Counted from the stretch's first letter, positions 16,732 through 25,930 are shown. The stretch is 64,000 nucleotides of DNA from DYRB01 sp963845265 (GCA_963845265.1 CAWJRN010000009.1:248001-312000); one strand, 5' to 3'. Program-made: numbers and translations. Notes: generated by a model from the letters alone, not told the origin.

Positions 16732-17035
16732 CGCTTTCTGAGTTAACCACCGCGCATCCGAATTGTCGTCGCTGTATTTCAGCCCGTCGTACTGGACGAT
16801 GGCCGCGGTGTTGGCCAGGTGGACCCGGTAGTCGACCTCCATGAGCGCGTCCACCAGCCAGTACCACATTTGTGGGTTGAATCCACCACCAGCCCCTCAA
16901 TGGCCGTGTGGTAGGGTCCCAGGGGCTCCAGGATCACCGCCACGTCGTTGGGCAGACGTTCGCTATAGACCACTTGGTCCTGCTCGTCCAAAAGGGTCAC
17001 AACACTGCTGTTGGAATGTAGGTCTCTCGCTCGGT
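16732..17035 (-). pseudogene. IS110-family transposase remnant (N-terminal part)
   Basis: On the minus strand the text reads DLHSNSSVVTLLDEQDQVVY, then LPNDVAVILEPLGPYHTAIEG. After a frame change near 16870 it reads YWLVDALMEVDYRVHLANTA and YDGLKYSDDNSDARWLT. These are the DEDD-domain motifs of IS110 transposases. The start is replaced by unrelated sequence and the fragment stops after DARWLT, so only about a quarter of the gene remains. Confidence 0.72.
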
Positions 17036-17342
17036 TCCCGAGAAAGGCAGCGCGGGCCGCTCATCGCACATTGCTTCCAGAGGTCCGCACGGAGAGGCTG
17101 CGGCCAGGCCGAGGAGTCGAGAGCGCTTTTCCCGTCTCGATGGGCCAGTCGTCCGTGATGATCGGTTTCCATTGCAGTGCTGCCGCATTGCGCAGCAAGC
17201 TGAGTGTCGGTTGCGGGTCGACTACGGGCCTTACCTCGGTCTCATTCGCGGCGTCGCGGTGTGGGGAAGTTAACTGGCGGCAAGGTGGGCGAATCTTAGC
17301 GGTTCGTGGCGAAATCCGTTTGAAATCAACAGGGAGTTTCTG
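17036..17342. other. Intergenic, possible gene debris
   Basis: On the minus strand an open stretch without a start codon ends at a stop near 17083 and includes LSLLRNAAALQWKPIITDDW. I do not recognise it. It may be the end of a truncated gene next to the IS110 remnant. No RNA gene or terminator is clear. Confidence 0.3.
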
Positions 17343-18581
17343 TTATGACCAGCGTATCCGAACCTCGTGGATCATCTGGGCGGTACGGCGATGTACGGTC
17401 AGTGTGACCTTGCCTTCCGTGATCGTTGTACCCTGAGGCGGGATGTTTCCGGCCTTGTGAAGTATGAATCCGGCGATGGTCGAATAGTGACCGGCGGGGA
17501 GCGTGATACCTAATCCGTCGGCAATCTGGCTGAGCCCCGTCCGACCGCTAGTGATGTAATCGCGCTCGTCGAGCTTGTCGAATAGGGCTTCGTCCTCCTC
17601 CTCCATGTCGTATTCGTCCTGCAGGTCCTCGACGACCTCTTCGACGATGTCCTCCACCGTCACGATGCCCTCGGCGCCGCCGAACTCATCGACCACGATG
17701 GCCACCACCTCGCCGCCGTGGCGCATCTGGTAGAGCAGGTCGCTGATGCTCTTCGTCGCGGGTACATAGGACGCATCCCGGATAAACCCGTCGATGGGTA
17801 GATTGTCGTCCTCCCCGAGCAAGTCCAGCACATGCAGCATGCCAATGACGCGATCGACCCGCCCGGCGTAGACGGGAAAGCGCACATGCGAACTCGCAGC
17901 GGCCAGGCGCCTGGCCTCGCCGCACGTTGAATGTTGCTCGATGGCAGTGACGTCAATCAGGGGCCGCATCGCGTCTTGGACGCGGGTCTCCGTGAAATTG
18001 AATATGCGTTGGATCATCCGTTGCTCGCCCGGCTCTATGTCGCCAGTCCTGGACGCCGGCATCTGCAGCATGGTCATGATCTCTTCGCGCAGCGTGAAGG
18101 GGTTTCGATCCACGTTGCCGAGGATCTTTGCGAGCAGCCCCGTGATTGCGCTAAACACCAGCAGGATGGGATAGAACAGGTACGAAAAGAAGCGCAGCCC
18201 GAAGATCGCGTAGGGCGTGATGGTATTGGCCCGTTGTTGGAAGACGCTCTTGGGGACGATCTCTCCGAACACCCAGATGAGGGGCGCGGCGACGAATACG
18301 GCGACCCAACTCCCCTGCTCACCGAAGAGGTGGATCATCAATGCCGTCACCATGGTGGTATTGGTGACCACCGCGATATTGGTGCCGACCAGCGTCGTCG
18401 ATAGCAGCCACTCCGGTTTTTGGAGCATCTTGATGGCCAGCTTGGCGCCCTTCGACCCCTTGGCGGCAGCATGGCGGAGTTTGATCTGATCGGCGCTGAC
18501 GACTCCGATCTCAGAGCCGGAGAAGAATGCCTCCAACAACAGGCAGACCACGACAATCAGTAGGGTGACGGCGATATCCAT
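17343..18581 (-). CDS. CNNM/CorC-type transporter or efflux regulator
   Basis: This is a 412-residue HlyC/CorC family protein. Four N-terminal helices form the DUF21/CNNM domain (LEAFFSGSEIGVVSADQIK; LVGTNIAVVTNTTM; IWVFGEIVPKSVFQ). A CBS pair follows (MRPLIDVTAIEQHS, VVAIVVDEFGGAEGIVTVEDIVEEVV), then a C-terminal CorC_HlyC domain. The family is linked to Mg/Co handling, although direct transport is shown only for some members. It overlaps the next upstream gene by one base (stop and start share ATGA), so the two form an operon and perhaps a heteromer. Confidence 0.88.
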   Translation of the reverse strand: MDIAVTLLIVVVCLLLEAFFSGSEIGVVSADQIKLRHAAAKGSKGAKLAIKMLQKPEWLLSTTLVGTNIAVVTNTTMVTALMIHLFGEQGSWVAVFVAAPLIWVFGEIVPKSVFQQRANTITPYAIFGLRFFSYLFYPILLVFSAITGLLAKILGNVDRNPFTLREEIMTMLQMPASRTGDIEPGEQRMIQRIFNFTETRVQDAMRPLIDVTAIEQHSTCGEARRLAAASSHVRFPVYAGRVDRVIGMLHVLDLLGEDDNLPIDGFIRDASYVPATKSISDLLYQMRHGGEVVAIVVDEFGGAEGIVTVEDIVEEVVEDLQDEYDMEEEDEALFDKLDERDYITSGRTGLSQIADGLGITLPAGHYSTIAGFILHKAGNIPPQGTTITEGKVTLTVHRRTAQMIHEVRIRWS

Positions 18582-19993
18582 CAGGCGTTCGTCCGGTCGT
18601 CATTGCCGTCGGACGGCGGGATGGGGTCTGCGTCTGTGTCGAGTCTATCGGCCTTGTCGACGTCTTCCGTGCTGGCCGGGTCATCCGAATCCGTGGAAGG
18701 CGTTTCGACGATGACCTCAGTGATACGGTTGTTCTCGACGCGGGAGGCAATGAAGCGGAACGGTTCGACGTCGATCGCTTGTCCTTCCGCCGGGAGCTCC
18801 CCGAAGTGGTGAAAGACCATGCCTCCCAAGGTGCGAATCTCCTCGATGGCCAGGCTGGCCTCGAACTTGGCGTTGAAATCCTCAATGGGGGTCGATCCCG
18901 GCAGCGCGAAGCGGTGCTCCGATAGCTGGCGTATCCAGGACTCATCGGCCTCGTCGGACGGGCTTGGGATTTCACCGAAGATGCATTCCAGCAGATCTGC
19001 CATGGTGATCAGCCCGGTGACGCCGCCGTACTCGTCGACCACCAGCGCCAGCGACCTGTTGGTTGCGCGAAAGGTGTCGAACAGCTCCGATGCGGACTTG
19101 GATTCCGGGACAAAGTAGGGCTTCCTCAGAATACTCGGTAAGGGGTAGTGCTCCTGGTCAGGGCCGGAGAGATCGATTCCGAGGAGGTCACGCGCATGGA
19201 GAATCCCGACGATGTTGTCCCGATGCTCCTTGTATACCGGCATGCGGGACTGCCGATCCTGCTTGAAGGTCTCCAGCACTTCCGCGGCGGATGCGTCTAC
19301 CGACACGAAGGTGACGTCCGCCCGGGAGGTCATGACGTCTTCGACCGTCTTGCTGCCAAAATCGAAGATGTGATCGATGAATTGTGCCTCGATATGATCG
19401 AGGGTACCTTCGCCGACCGCTTCGTGCGCGAGGGTGCGGACCATGTCCTCGGTTACGAGGTTTCCGGGCGAGCGCTCGCGACCGACGATCAAGGTCGTGA
19501 ACCAATCGGCGATGATCCGGATTCCCCAGCGCAGGGGCGTGATGAGTCGGGCAAAGGTGTTGAGGGGCCCGCTCTCGAACGTGGCGAAGGCCACATTGTT
19601 GCGGATGGCCAGGGTCTTGGGCGTGATCTCCCCGAAGATCAGGAGGATGGGCACCATGATGAACAGATTGAAGAACTTGTTCTCGGCACCCAGTACCTGG
19701 ATGACCATGGCCGCGGAGAGCACCGAGGCGGCAACATTGACGAACTCGTTGCCGATGAGGATGGTGACGATCAGTCGCCGAGGCTCGCTCAGCAGCCGCT
19801 GGATTAGGCCCACGCGAGGATTGCCCGCCGCCTGCATCTTCTCCAGTTGGACGTGGTTGAGGGAAAACAGCGACGTCTCGGAGCTCGAGAAGAAGGCTGA
19901 GAACCCAAGGAGCACGACGAACAACACCAATTCGATCCAGAACGTGTAGTCCAAGGCGGTTCGAATCTCCGTAGATGGTTGTCTAGCCGACAC
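18581..19993 (-). CDS. CNNM/CorC-type transporter (hemolysin family)
   Basis: This is a 470-residue paralogue of the following gene with the same order: DUF21 (FSAFFSSSETSLFSLNHVQ; IGNEFVNVAASVLSAAM; ILLIFGEITPKTLAIR), CBS pair (SRADVTFVSVDASAAE; LALVVDEYGGVTGLITMADLLE) and CorC_HlyC domain. An acidic tail rich in Asp and Thr ends the protein. It is first in a two-gene operon with overlapping ATGA. Its upstream region (19994-20214) is non-coding and faces the rpmG terminator. Confidence 0.88.
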   Translation of the reverse strand: MSARQPSTEIRTALDYTFWIELVLFVVLLGFSAFFSSSETSLFSLNHVQLEKMQAAGNPRVGLIQRLLSEPRRLIVTILIGNEFVNVAASVLSAAMVIQVLGAENKFFNLFIMVPILLIFGEITPKTLAIRNNVAFATFESGPLNTFARLITPLRWGIRIIADWFTTLIVGRERSPGNLVTEDMVRTLAHEAVGEGTLDHIEAQFIDHIFDFGSKTVEDVMTSRADVTFVSVDASAAEVLETFKQDRQSRMPVYKEHRDNIVGILHARDLLGIDLSGPDQEHYPLPSILRKPYFVPESKSASELFDTFRATNRSLALVVDEYGGVTGLITMADLLECIFGEIPSPSDEADESWIRQLSEHRFALPGSTPIEDFNAKFEASLAIEEIRTLGGMVFHHFGELPAEGQAIDVEPFRFIASRVENNRITEVIVETPSTDSDDPASTEDVDKADRLDTDADPIPPSDGNDDRTNA

Positions 19994-20214
19994 CGAGGGT
20001 GGTGGGCTTTCAGAATGTTACGGAACCGTAACAAAATTCGCGTCACACCGCCATCGAAAGGGGCTGTCTGCTACAACTTCCGCGTGTGTGTATTAAGGGA
20101 CCGCGCGGCCGCTTCCACTGGTGGTGTTCTGCCGGGCTCAGCACCTAAGCGGAAGCTGATCCAAGGCTGCTCTGGCCTGGATCAGCAGCTCCCTATCCAG
20201 ATGCCGTCAACGCA

Positions 20215-20236
20215 AAAACCCGCCGAGGCGGGTTTT
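20215..20236 (-). terminator. Rho-independent terminator after rpmB-rpmG (bidirectional form)
   Basis: A perfect 10-bp inverted repeat (aaaacccgcc / ggcgggtttt) has a 2-base loop and A/T tracts on both sides. It lies 57 bp beyond the rpmG stop and so fits the end of that minus-strand operon. The remaining gap 19994-20214 shows only a weak ctgatcca/tggatcag hairpin near 20156-20183. Confidence 0.8.
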
Positions 20237-20292
20237 GGGTATCGATGCAAGCGCATCCTGCATGGGCCGAGGGTTCGGCGGTGGGTGCGGTC

Positions 20293-20460
20293 CTACTTGA
20301 TCTTGCCTTCCTTGTACATCACGTGCTGGCGCACCACGGGATCAAACTTCTTGATCTCCATCTTGGCCGGCTGATTGCGCTTGTTCTTGGTGGTGGTGTA
20401 GAAGTGCCCGGTTCCTGCGCTGGAAATCAACCGGATCTTCTCGCGTGCTGCCTTTGCCAT
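20293..20460 (-). CDS. rpmG: 50S ribosomal protein L33
   Basis: This is a 55-residue protein, MAKAAREKIRLIS..., with the L33 core GTGHFYTTTKNKRN and KMEIKKFDPVVRQHV. It lacks the CxxC zinc pairs, so it is the zinc-independent form. It lies 23 bp after rpmB, as in most gammaproteobacteria. Confidence 0.96.
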   Translation of the reverse strand: MAKAAREKIRLISSAGTGHFYTTTKNKRNQPAKMEIKKFDPVVRQHVMYKEGKIK

Positions 20461-20483
20461 GGTACGTCCCCGTTAAACCTGTC

Positions 20484-20720
20484 TTAGACTTTGTCGCCGC
20501 GACTACGCATGTCGGCCAAAACGGCGTCGATGCCGCGCTTGTCGATGATACGCATGCCCTTGGTGGTCAGGCGCAGCTTCACCCAGCGCCCCTCGCTCTC
20601 TACCCAGAAGCGGTGAGAATGCAGGTTGGGGAGGAAGCGCCGACGCGTCCTGTTCTTGGCGTGGGAGACGTTGTTGCCGGTAGCGGGGCGCTTGCCGGTA
20701 ACCTGACAGACTCTGGACAT
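20484..20720 (-). CDS. rpmB: 50S ribosomal protein L28
   Basis: This is a 78-residue L28 of the large ribosomal subunit. The conserved start is MSRVCQVTGKRPATGNNVSHA, followed by NRTRRRFLPNLHSHRFW and LRLTTKGMRIIDKRG. It is co-transcribed with rpmG downstream; radC lies upstream on the same strand, about 100 bp away. Confidence 0.97.
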   Translation of the reverse strand: MSRVCQVTGKRPATGNNVSHAKNRTRRRFLPNLHSHRFWVESEGRWVKLRLTTKGMRIIDKRGIDAVLADMRSRGDKV

Positions 20721-20755
20721 GACTGAATTTCCTGAAGGCTAGGTCGCCACCGTAC

Positions 20756-20780
20756 AAAAACGGCCCGACTAAAGGGCGGC
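20756..20780 (-). terminator. Weak terminator-like hairpin between radC and rpmB
   Basis: On the minus strand a GCCC/GGGC stem (20774-20777 with 20763-20766) is followed by CG and five T. The stem is only 4 bp, so it could be a weak radC terminator, an attenuator ahead of rpmB, or chance. Confidence 0.35.
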
Positions 20781-20821
20781 AATGCTAGCACCGGTCCGGT
20801 GGGCTGGCAAGGGGTCCAGTC

Positions 20822-21496
20822 CTAGATCAAGCCTCGTTCAGCAAGGGATGTGCCCTCGCCCTCACCGATGATCAGGTGATCCAGCACCCGCACATCGATC
20901 AGCGCCAAGGCGTCCTTGAGGCGCTGAGTGATGCGCAGGTCCGACTGGCTGGGCTCGGCGACCCCAGAGGGGTGGTTGTGGGCGAAGATCATGGCCGCGG
21001 CATTCAGTTCGAGTGCCGCACGCACGACCTCGCGGGGGTGGACGCTGGCCCCGTCGATGGTCCCTCGGAAGAGCTCTTGGTAGGCAATGACCCGGTGGCG
21101 ATTGTCCAGGAAGAGGCCGGCGAAGACCTCATACGGATAGCCGTGCAGGCGCAGCTTGAGGTAATCCCGCGTCGCCTCTGGGCTGGAGATGACGTCTCGG
21201 CCCTGTATTTCGTCGTAGAGGTAGCGCCGGCTCATCTCCAACACGGCCTGGAGCTGGGCGTACTTCGCTCGCCCCAGACCCTTGACCTGGCAGAAGCGCT
21301 GCTCGTTTGCGCAGAAGAGTCCGTGCAGGCCGTCGAGGTCGGTGAGCAGGTCGCGGGCCAGGTCCACCGCGCTCTTGCCGGCGATGCCGGTGCGCAGAAA
21401 GATGGCGAGCAGTTCGGCATTGGTCAGGGCCTTGGGGCCCCGGTCGAGCAGCTTTTCCCTGGGCCTCTCGTCTTCGGGCCAATCCTTGATGGTCAT
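20822..21496 (-). CDS. radC: RadC family JAMM/MPN protein
   Basis: This protein has 224 residues from ATG 21494-21496 (MTIKDWPEDERPREKLL); a longer in-frame ATG at 21577 is rejected because RadC proteins begin with this motif. An N-terminal helix-hairpin-helix region (FCQVKGLGRAKYAQLQAVLEM) is followed by the JAMM metal motif HNHPSG ... SQSD. RadC was first linked to DNA repair, but its role is unsettled. It diverges from coaBC, as in many proteobacteria. Confidence 0.95.
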   Translation of the reverse strand: MTIKDWPEDERPREKLLDRGPKALTNAELLAIFLRTGIAGKSAVDLARDLLTDLDGLHGLFCANEQRFCQVKGLGRAKYAQLQAVLEMSRRYLYDEIQGRDVISSPEATRDYLKLRLHGYPYEVFAGLFLDNRHRVIAYQELFRGTIDGASVHPREVVRAALELNAAAMIFAHNHPSGVAEPSQSDLRITQRLKDALALIDVRVLDHLIIGEGEGTSLAERGLI

Positions 21497-21598
21497 GAAC
21501 CTTGTGTCCTCCCCGATGGGCCATGCTCGGAGCCTAGCCAAATCGGGTAGACTTTCCAACAATTTTGCCGGGGTCACTCCGGCGTTGCCGAGGTGCGC

Positions 21599-22807
21599 AT
21601 GGTGCCGTCAAGCAAAGTCCTGCTCGGGGTCAGCGGTGGGATTGCCGCCTACAAGGCGGCGGATCTGGTGCGCCGCCTGCGCGAGGCGGGGGCCGAGGTA
21701 CGCGTGGCGATGACGGCGGCGGCTCAGGCCTTCGTCAGCCCACTGACCTTTCAGGCCCTGTCCGGCGAAGAGGTGCGCTGCGACCTGCTTGACCCCCGGG
21801 GAGAGGCGGGCATGGGGCACATCGAGCTGGCCCGCTGGGCGGATCTGGTGCTCATCGCCCCGGCGACGGCGGATATCCTGGCGCGCCTGGCTCATGGGCT
21901 GGCGGACGACCTGCTGACGACGCTGGCCCTGGCCAGCACCGCCCCCCTGGTCGTGGCCCCGGCCATGAACCAGGCGATGTGGCGACACCCGGCCACGCAG
22001 GACAACCTGCGCATCCTGCGCGGGCGCGGTGTACGCGTCTTGGGCCCGGGGGAGGGCGGTCAGGCCTGTGGCGATATTGGACCAGGCCGGATGGTGGAGC
22101 CGGCCGAGATCATCGCCGCCCTCTGGCCGCGGCACCGGCCGCTGGAGGGGTGTCGGGCCTTGGTGACCGCCGGGCCCACCCGCGAGCCGCTGGACCCGGT
22201 GCGGTTCCTGGGCAACCGTAGCTCGGGGCGCATGGGGTATGCTGTCGCCCAGGCCCTGGTCGAGCGAGGCGCCGAGGTCACATTGGTCAGCGGCCCCTGT
22301 GGCCTGGATGTACCTGCGGCGGTGGAGTTGGTAAGGGTGGAGACGGCGCTGGAGATGCACGCGGCCGTGATGCCCAGGGCGGCGCAGTGCGACCTCTTCG
22401 TCGGTGTCGCCGCAGTGGCGGATTACCGGCCGGTCGCGGCCCAGCAGGCCAAAATCAAGAAGACCGATGACGCCATGACACTGCAGTTGGTGAAGAATCC
22501 AGACATCCTGTCCGAGGTTGCCGCTTTGCCCCAGGGGCCCTTTACCGTCGGCTTCGCCGCGGAGACTGATCGGCTGGAGGACTATGCGCGCGCCAAGCTT
22601 GCCGCCAAGGGGATCGACATGATCGCGGCCAACCAGGTTGGACCCGCGGCGGACGGGCACCAGCGCGGTTTCGACACCGAGGACAATGCCTTGCTGGTGC
22701 TCTGGCCGGGTGGCTCCAAGTCCCTTCCGAGCATGTCCAAGGGTCGGCTTGCCGGCGAATTGGCCGATATCCTGTGTGAGCGTTATCTTGCATCCACTTC
22801 AGCTTAA
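21599..22807 (+). CDS. coaBC: Bifunctional phosphopantothenoylcysteine decarboxylase / synthetase
   Basis: This enzyme performs two steps of coenzyme A synthesis: CTP-dependent ligation of Cys to 4'-phosphopantothenate, and FMN-dependent decarboxylation. The CoaC half has GVSGGIAAYKAADLV, active His in GMGHIELARWADL, PAMNQAMW and the catalytic Cys in GGQACGDIGPGRM. The CoaB half has TAGPTREPLDPVRFLGNRSSG and the KIKK lysines. The start is ATG 21599; GTG 21593 is also possible. Its end overlaps dut by about 30 bp. Confidence 0.95.
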   Translation: MVPSSKVLLGVSGGIAAYKAADLVRRLREAGAEVRVAMTAAAQAFVSPLTFQALSGEEVRCDLLDPRGEAGMGHIELARWADLVLIAPATADILARLAHGLADDLLTTLALASTAPLVVAPAMNQAMWRHPATQDNLRILRGRGVRVLGPGEGGQACGDIGPGRMVEPAEIIAALWPRHRPLEGCRALVTAGPTREPLDPVRFLGNRSSGRMGYAVAQALVERGAEVTLVSGPCGLDVPAAVELVRVETALEMHAAVMPRAAQCDLFVGVAAVADYRPVAAQQAKIKKTDDAMTLQLVKNPDILSEVAALPQGPFTVGFAAETDRLEDYARAKLAAKGIDMIAANQVGPAADGHQRGFDTEDNALLVLWPGGSKSLPSMSKGRLAGELADILCERYLASTSA

Positions 22808-23243
22808 GATCCTCGATCCCCGGTTGGGAGGGGAGTTTCCCCTGCCGGATTACGCCACCGATGGCTCCGCCGGTCTCGATCTGCGCGCCATGCTTGGCGG
22901 TCCTCTGGACCTCAGGCCAGGAGCGACGGAGCTGATCCCCACCGGCATGGCGGTGCACATCGGCGACCCCGGCTTGGCCGCCCTGATCCTGCCACGCTCG
23001 GGTCTGGGGCACCGCCACGGCATCGTCCTGGGCAACCTGGTGGGGCTGATCGACTCGGACTACCAGGGACAATTGATGGTTTCGTGCTGGAATCGCGGCT
23101 CCGGCACTTTCAGAATCGAAGTCGGCGAGCGTATCGCCCAACTGATACTGGTGCCTGTGGTGCGAGCGCGTTTCGAGTTGGTGGATACGTTCGACGAGAG
23201 CGACCGCGGAGCTGGCGGTTTCGGCCATAGCGGTAGGGCTTGA
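22776..23243 (+). CDS. dut: dUTP diphosphatase
   Basis: This trimeric dUTPase converts dUTP to dUMP and pyrophosphate. All five motifs are visible: GSAGLDLRA, PRSGLG, GNLVGLIDSDYQG, RIEVGERIAQLILVPV and the C-terminal RGAGGFGHSG arm. The start lies within the end of coaBC; GTG 22776 gives 155 residues and TTG 22788 gives 151, the usual length, so the start is uncertain. Gene order coaBC-dut-algC is typical for gammaproteobacteria. Confidence 0.94.
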   Translation: MSVILHPLQLKILDPRLGGEFPLPDYATDGSAGLDLRAMLGGPLDLRPGATELIPTGMAVHIGDPGLAALILPRSGLGHRHGIVLGNLVGLIDSDYQGQLMVSCWNRGSGTFRIEVGERIAQLILVPVVRARFELVDTFDESDRGAGGFGHSGRA

Positions 23244-23294
23244 CCACTGGGCCGGGGTTTGGGACCCAGATCACACAGTCATTCAGGAAATGCA

Positions 23295-25925
23295 ATGCAA
23301 TTGCCGTACGGCAGGCGCCTCAAGAGTCTCGTCGCGACATTCAGGTCACAGTCCGGTTCGACTTTGGCCAGCTTCTGGCTTGCAGGCTTTCTTGGCGTGG
23401 CCCTGGTCCTTGTGCTCGCCAGTCTGGTCGGCGTGCTGGCCTGGCTGGCCGGTGAGCAGGCTGCCGCGGACCAGGAGGCGACCTCATGGGCTGAGGTGAG
23501 GGCCCGCTCTGTGGCCAGTCGCGTCGCCACGGTGCAGGCGCAGTTGGGCGAGTTGGCCAACGATCCGGGGTTGCGGCAGATGTTCCGCGACATGGACCCG
23601 GACGCCGTGCGTGCCAAAGAACTATCCATGCTCCATCAGGTCCCCGATGCCCTGGGTATTCGCCTGGTCGCGCCAAACGCGGCTGGCATCATGGATGGCA
23701 GCGGGTCCTATCTGAGCTATGCCTCGCTGGATCTGATGTCGCGCGCCCTGGAGGAGCGCAAGGTGTCTGCCCTCCAGGCGCACCGGGTCGCCCAGCCGGA
23801 CGTGCACCTGGGAATCGCTGGGCCCGTGTTCGACGGCGCCGGCGCGCCCTTGGGCGTCGTGTACATTGCCTTGCCCCTGTCTTTGCTGACCGGCGCGGAG
23901 GATCTGGATGGTTCGCCTGGGCGCATTCTTTACCAGCAGCGTGTCGGCAACGAGGTGGTCAGTCTATCCCCGGGCCAGGCAAGCGTCGCGGCGGATATGC
24001 CGCCGACGACCTTTGTCGAGATTCCCGGGACCTCCCTGCGGATCGCTGTCGGTCCGACGCAGGTGGGCCTGTCCGACAATCCCGTCGTGGTCTGGGTGGC
24101 GCTCGGTTGCTCCCTGTCCCTGCTCCTGGCAGGGTTGTCCCTTTGGGTTCCCTTTCGCAGGCTCAAGCGGGCCCTGGCAGAAGATTGCGCGGGAATCGTC
24201 GCCTTGGTGGACGAGGGTGTCACCCGCCGGCCCCTGAGTCCCCTCAAGTGCCGTGTCGTGGAAATGGATCTGGTGCAGGAGGGCCTCGCCCCTCTGCTTG
24301 GTCGCATCGGGTCGGGGCAAGGATCTGTGGCGGGCCTTGGAGAACAGGCGCCCCTGTGCGATCTGGAGGCCCAGGACCCGGTTTTCACCCTCGATGTCGA
24401 CGAGGCCGACCTGTCGCCATCCGATGGGCGCATCCTGGTTGAAGAGGAGCAGGGTGAGCAACCCCGGCCGACTCCCGAGGGCGGCCAATCACCCCCCGAT
24501 CAGCGGGACCCGGTCCAGGCCAAGGCGGCGAGCGAGGTTCCGAGCCCAGGGCAACTGGCCATTTTCCGTGCCTACGATGTGCGAGGGGTGGTCGGGGCGG
24601 GCATCGACGATGGCGTCATGGGTGCCATCGGGCAGGCGGTGGCCAATGAAGTTGCGGAGTTGGGAGGTCGCTCCGTGTTCGTCGCGCGGGATACACGAGG
24701 TTCGAGCGAGGCCCTCACCGAGGCCCTGGTTGAGGGTCTTCGGACGGGTGGTTGCGATGTCGTGGACCTAGGCATCGCTCCGACTCCGCTGTTGTACTTC
24801 GCGACGCGCTACCAGGGGGACACCTCGGGGGTGATGGTCACTGCCAGCCACAATCCGCCGGAGTACAACGGCTGCAAGATCGTCCTCGCGGGGCAAAGTA
24901 TTGCAGGCGAGCAGATGGCGGCCATCCAGTGGCGTGTGTTGCGTCACGATCTGGTCGATCTGGCCCAGGGTGGCTATCGGCTGCAGGACCTCAACGCCGC
25001 CTACGTCGACCATGTCGAGCGCGACGTTACGGTCTCCCGGAACCTGAAAGTGGTGGTCGATTGCGGCAACGGCGCGGCGGCCCTGCTGGCTCCTGCGCTC
25101 TACCGGGCCCTGGGTTGCGAGGTAGTCGAATTGCACTGCGACCTCGACGGCGGTTTTCCGGGTGGGCGTGTCCCGGACCCGTCTCGGCTGGAGAATGTCG
25201 GCGATCTGATCGACGCCGTGACCGACCTAGGGGCTGACCTGGGGTTGGGTTTCGATGGCGATGGGGATCGCCTCGGGGTCGTGGACTCCGCTGGCCGCTT
25301 TGTTGCCATGGATCGCGTTCTGATGCTGTTCGCGGCGGACGTGCTCTCGCGTCACCCGGGCACCGACGTCATCTTCGACGTCAAGTGCACCCACCTGCTT
25401 GCCGCGGAGATCCTGCGCAGCGGCGGGCGTCCGGTGATGTGGCAGTCCGGTCATTCCCGCCTCAAGGCCAAGCTGCGTGAGAGCGGCGCCTTGTTGGCCG
25501 GCGAATTGAGTGGCCATGTCATTTTCCAGGAGCGGTGGTTCGGCTTCGACGATGCCGTCTATGCCGGTGCGCGTCTGCTCGAATTGCTTGCCCTGGACCC
25601 CCGCACCACCGCAGAGGTCTTTGCCACCCTGCCCGAGGCCATGGGCACCGCGGAATTGACCTTATCCTTGCAGGAGGGGGAGGCGCAGCTGATCATGGAG
25701 CGCGTCCTGCGAATGACTGACCGCATGGATGGGGTGACTGTCAATACGGTCGATGGTCTGCGCGCCGAGTTCGACGGCGGTTGGGGGTTGGTGCGTGCCT
25801 CCAACACCCAGCCCGCCCTGTCCTTCCGCTTCCAGGGTAATGATCAGGAGTCTTTGGAGGCGATTCAGGGACTGTTCCGGCGCTTGATGGCGCGAGTGGC
25901 GCCGGGTCTGGTCCTCCCCTTCTGA
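23295..25925 (+). CDS. algC: Phosphomannomutase/phosphoglucomutase with N-terminal membrane sensor region
   Basis: This protein has 876 residues from ATG 23295. Residues 28-52 and about 264-286 are transmembrane helices enclosing a periplasmic region of about 210 residues that resembles an extracytoplasmic sensor domain (SVASRVATVQAQLGELAND; IAGPVFDGAGAPLGVVYIALP). After a HAMP-like segment and a low-complexity linker, the mutase runs from about 423 (FRAYDVRGVVG). It has the phosphoserine site TASHNPPEYNG, metal loop DGDGDR, sugar loop GELSGH and phosphate site RASNTQPAL. The enzyme interconverts hexose 1- and 6-phosphates for polysaccharide and nucleotide-sugar synthesis. Long AlgC forms are known, but the purpose of the sensor part is not. 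Confidence 0.93.
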   Translation: MQLPYGRRLKSLVATFRSQSGSTLASFWLAGFLGVALVLVLASLVGVLAWLAGEQAAADQEATSWAEVRARSVASRVATVQAQLGELANDPGLRQMFRDMDPDAVRAKELSMLHQVPDALGIRLVAPNAAGIMDGSGSYLSYASLDLMSRALEERKVSALQAHRVAQPDVHLGIAGPVFDGAGAPLGVVYIALPLSLLTGAEDLDGSPGRILYQQRVGNEVVSLSPGQASVAADMPPTTFVEIPGTSLRIAVGPTQVGLSDNPVVVWVALGCSLSLLLAGLSLWVPFRRLKRALAEDCAGIVALVDEGVTRRPLSPLKCRVVEMDLVQEGLAPLLGRIGSGQGSVAGLGEQAPLCDLEAQDPVFTLDVDEADLSPSDGRILVEEEQGEQPRPTPEGGQSPPDQRDPVQAKAASEVPSPGQLAIFRAYDVRGVVGAGIDDGVMGAIGQAVANEVAELGGRSVFVARDTRGSSEALTEALVEGLRTGGCDVVDLGIAPTPLLYFATRYQGDTSGVMVTASHNPPEYNGCKIVLAGQSIAGEQMAAIQWRVLRHDLVDLAQGGYRLQDLNAAYVDHVERDVTVSRNLKVVVDCGNGAAALLAPALYRALGCEVVELHCDLDGGFPGGRVPDPSRLENVGDLIDAVTDLGADLGLGFDGDGDRLGVVDSAGRFVAMDRVLMLFAADVLSRHPGTDVIFDVKCTHLLAAEILRSGGRPVMWQSGHSRLKAKLRESGALLAGELSGHVIFQERWFGFDDAVYAGARLLELLALDPRTTAEVFATLPEAMGTAELTLSLQEGEAQLIMERVLRMTDRMDGVTVNTVDGLRAEFDGGWGLVRASNTQPALSFRFQGNDQESLEAIQGLFRRLMARVAPGLVLPF

Positions 25926-25930
25926 CCTAA

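Noticed and set aside
17050..17290. Open stretch without start codon on the minus strand (includes LQWKPIITDDW)
   Set aside because: It has no start and no recognisable family, and it abuts an IS remnant. It is recorded only as possible gene debris.
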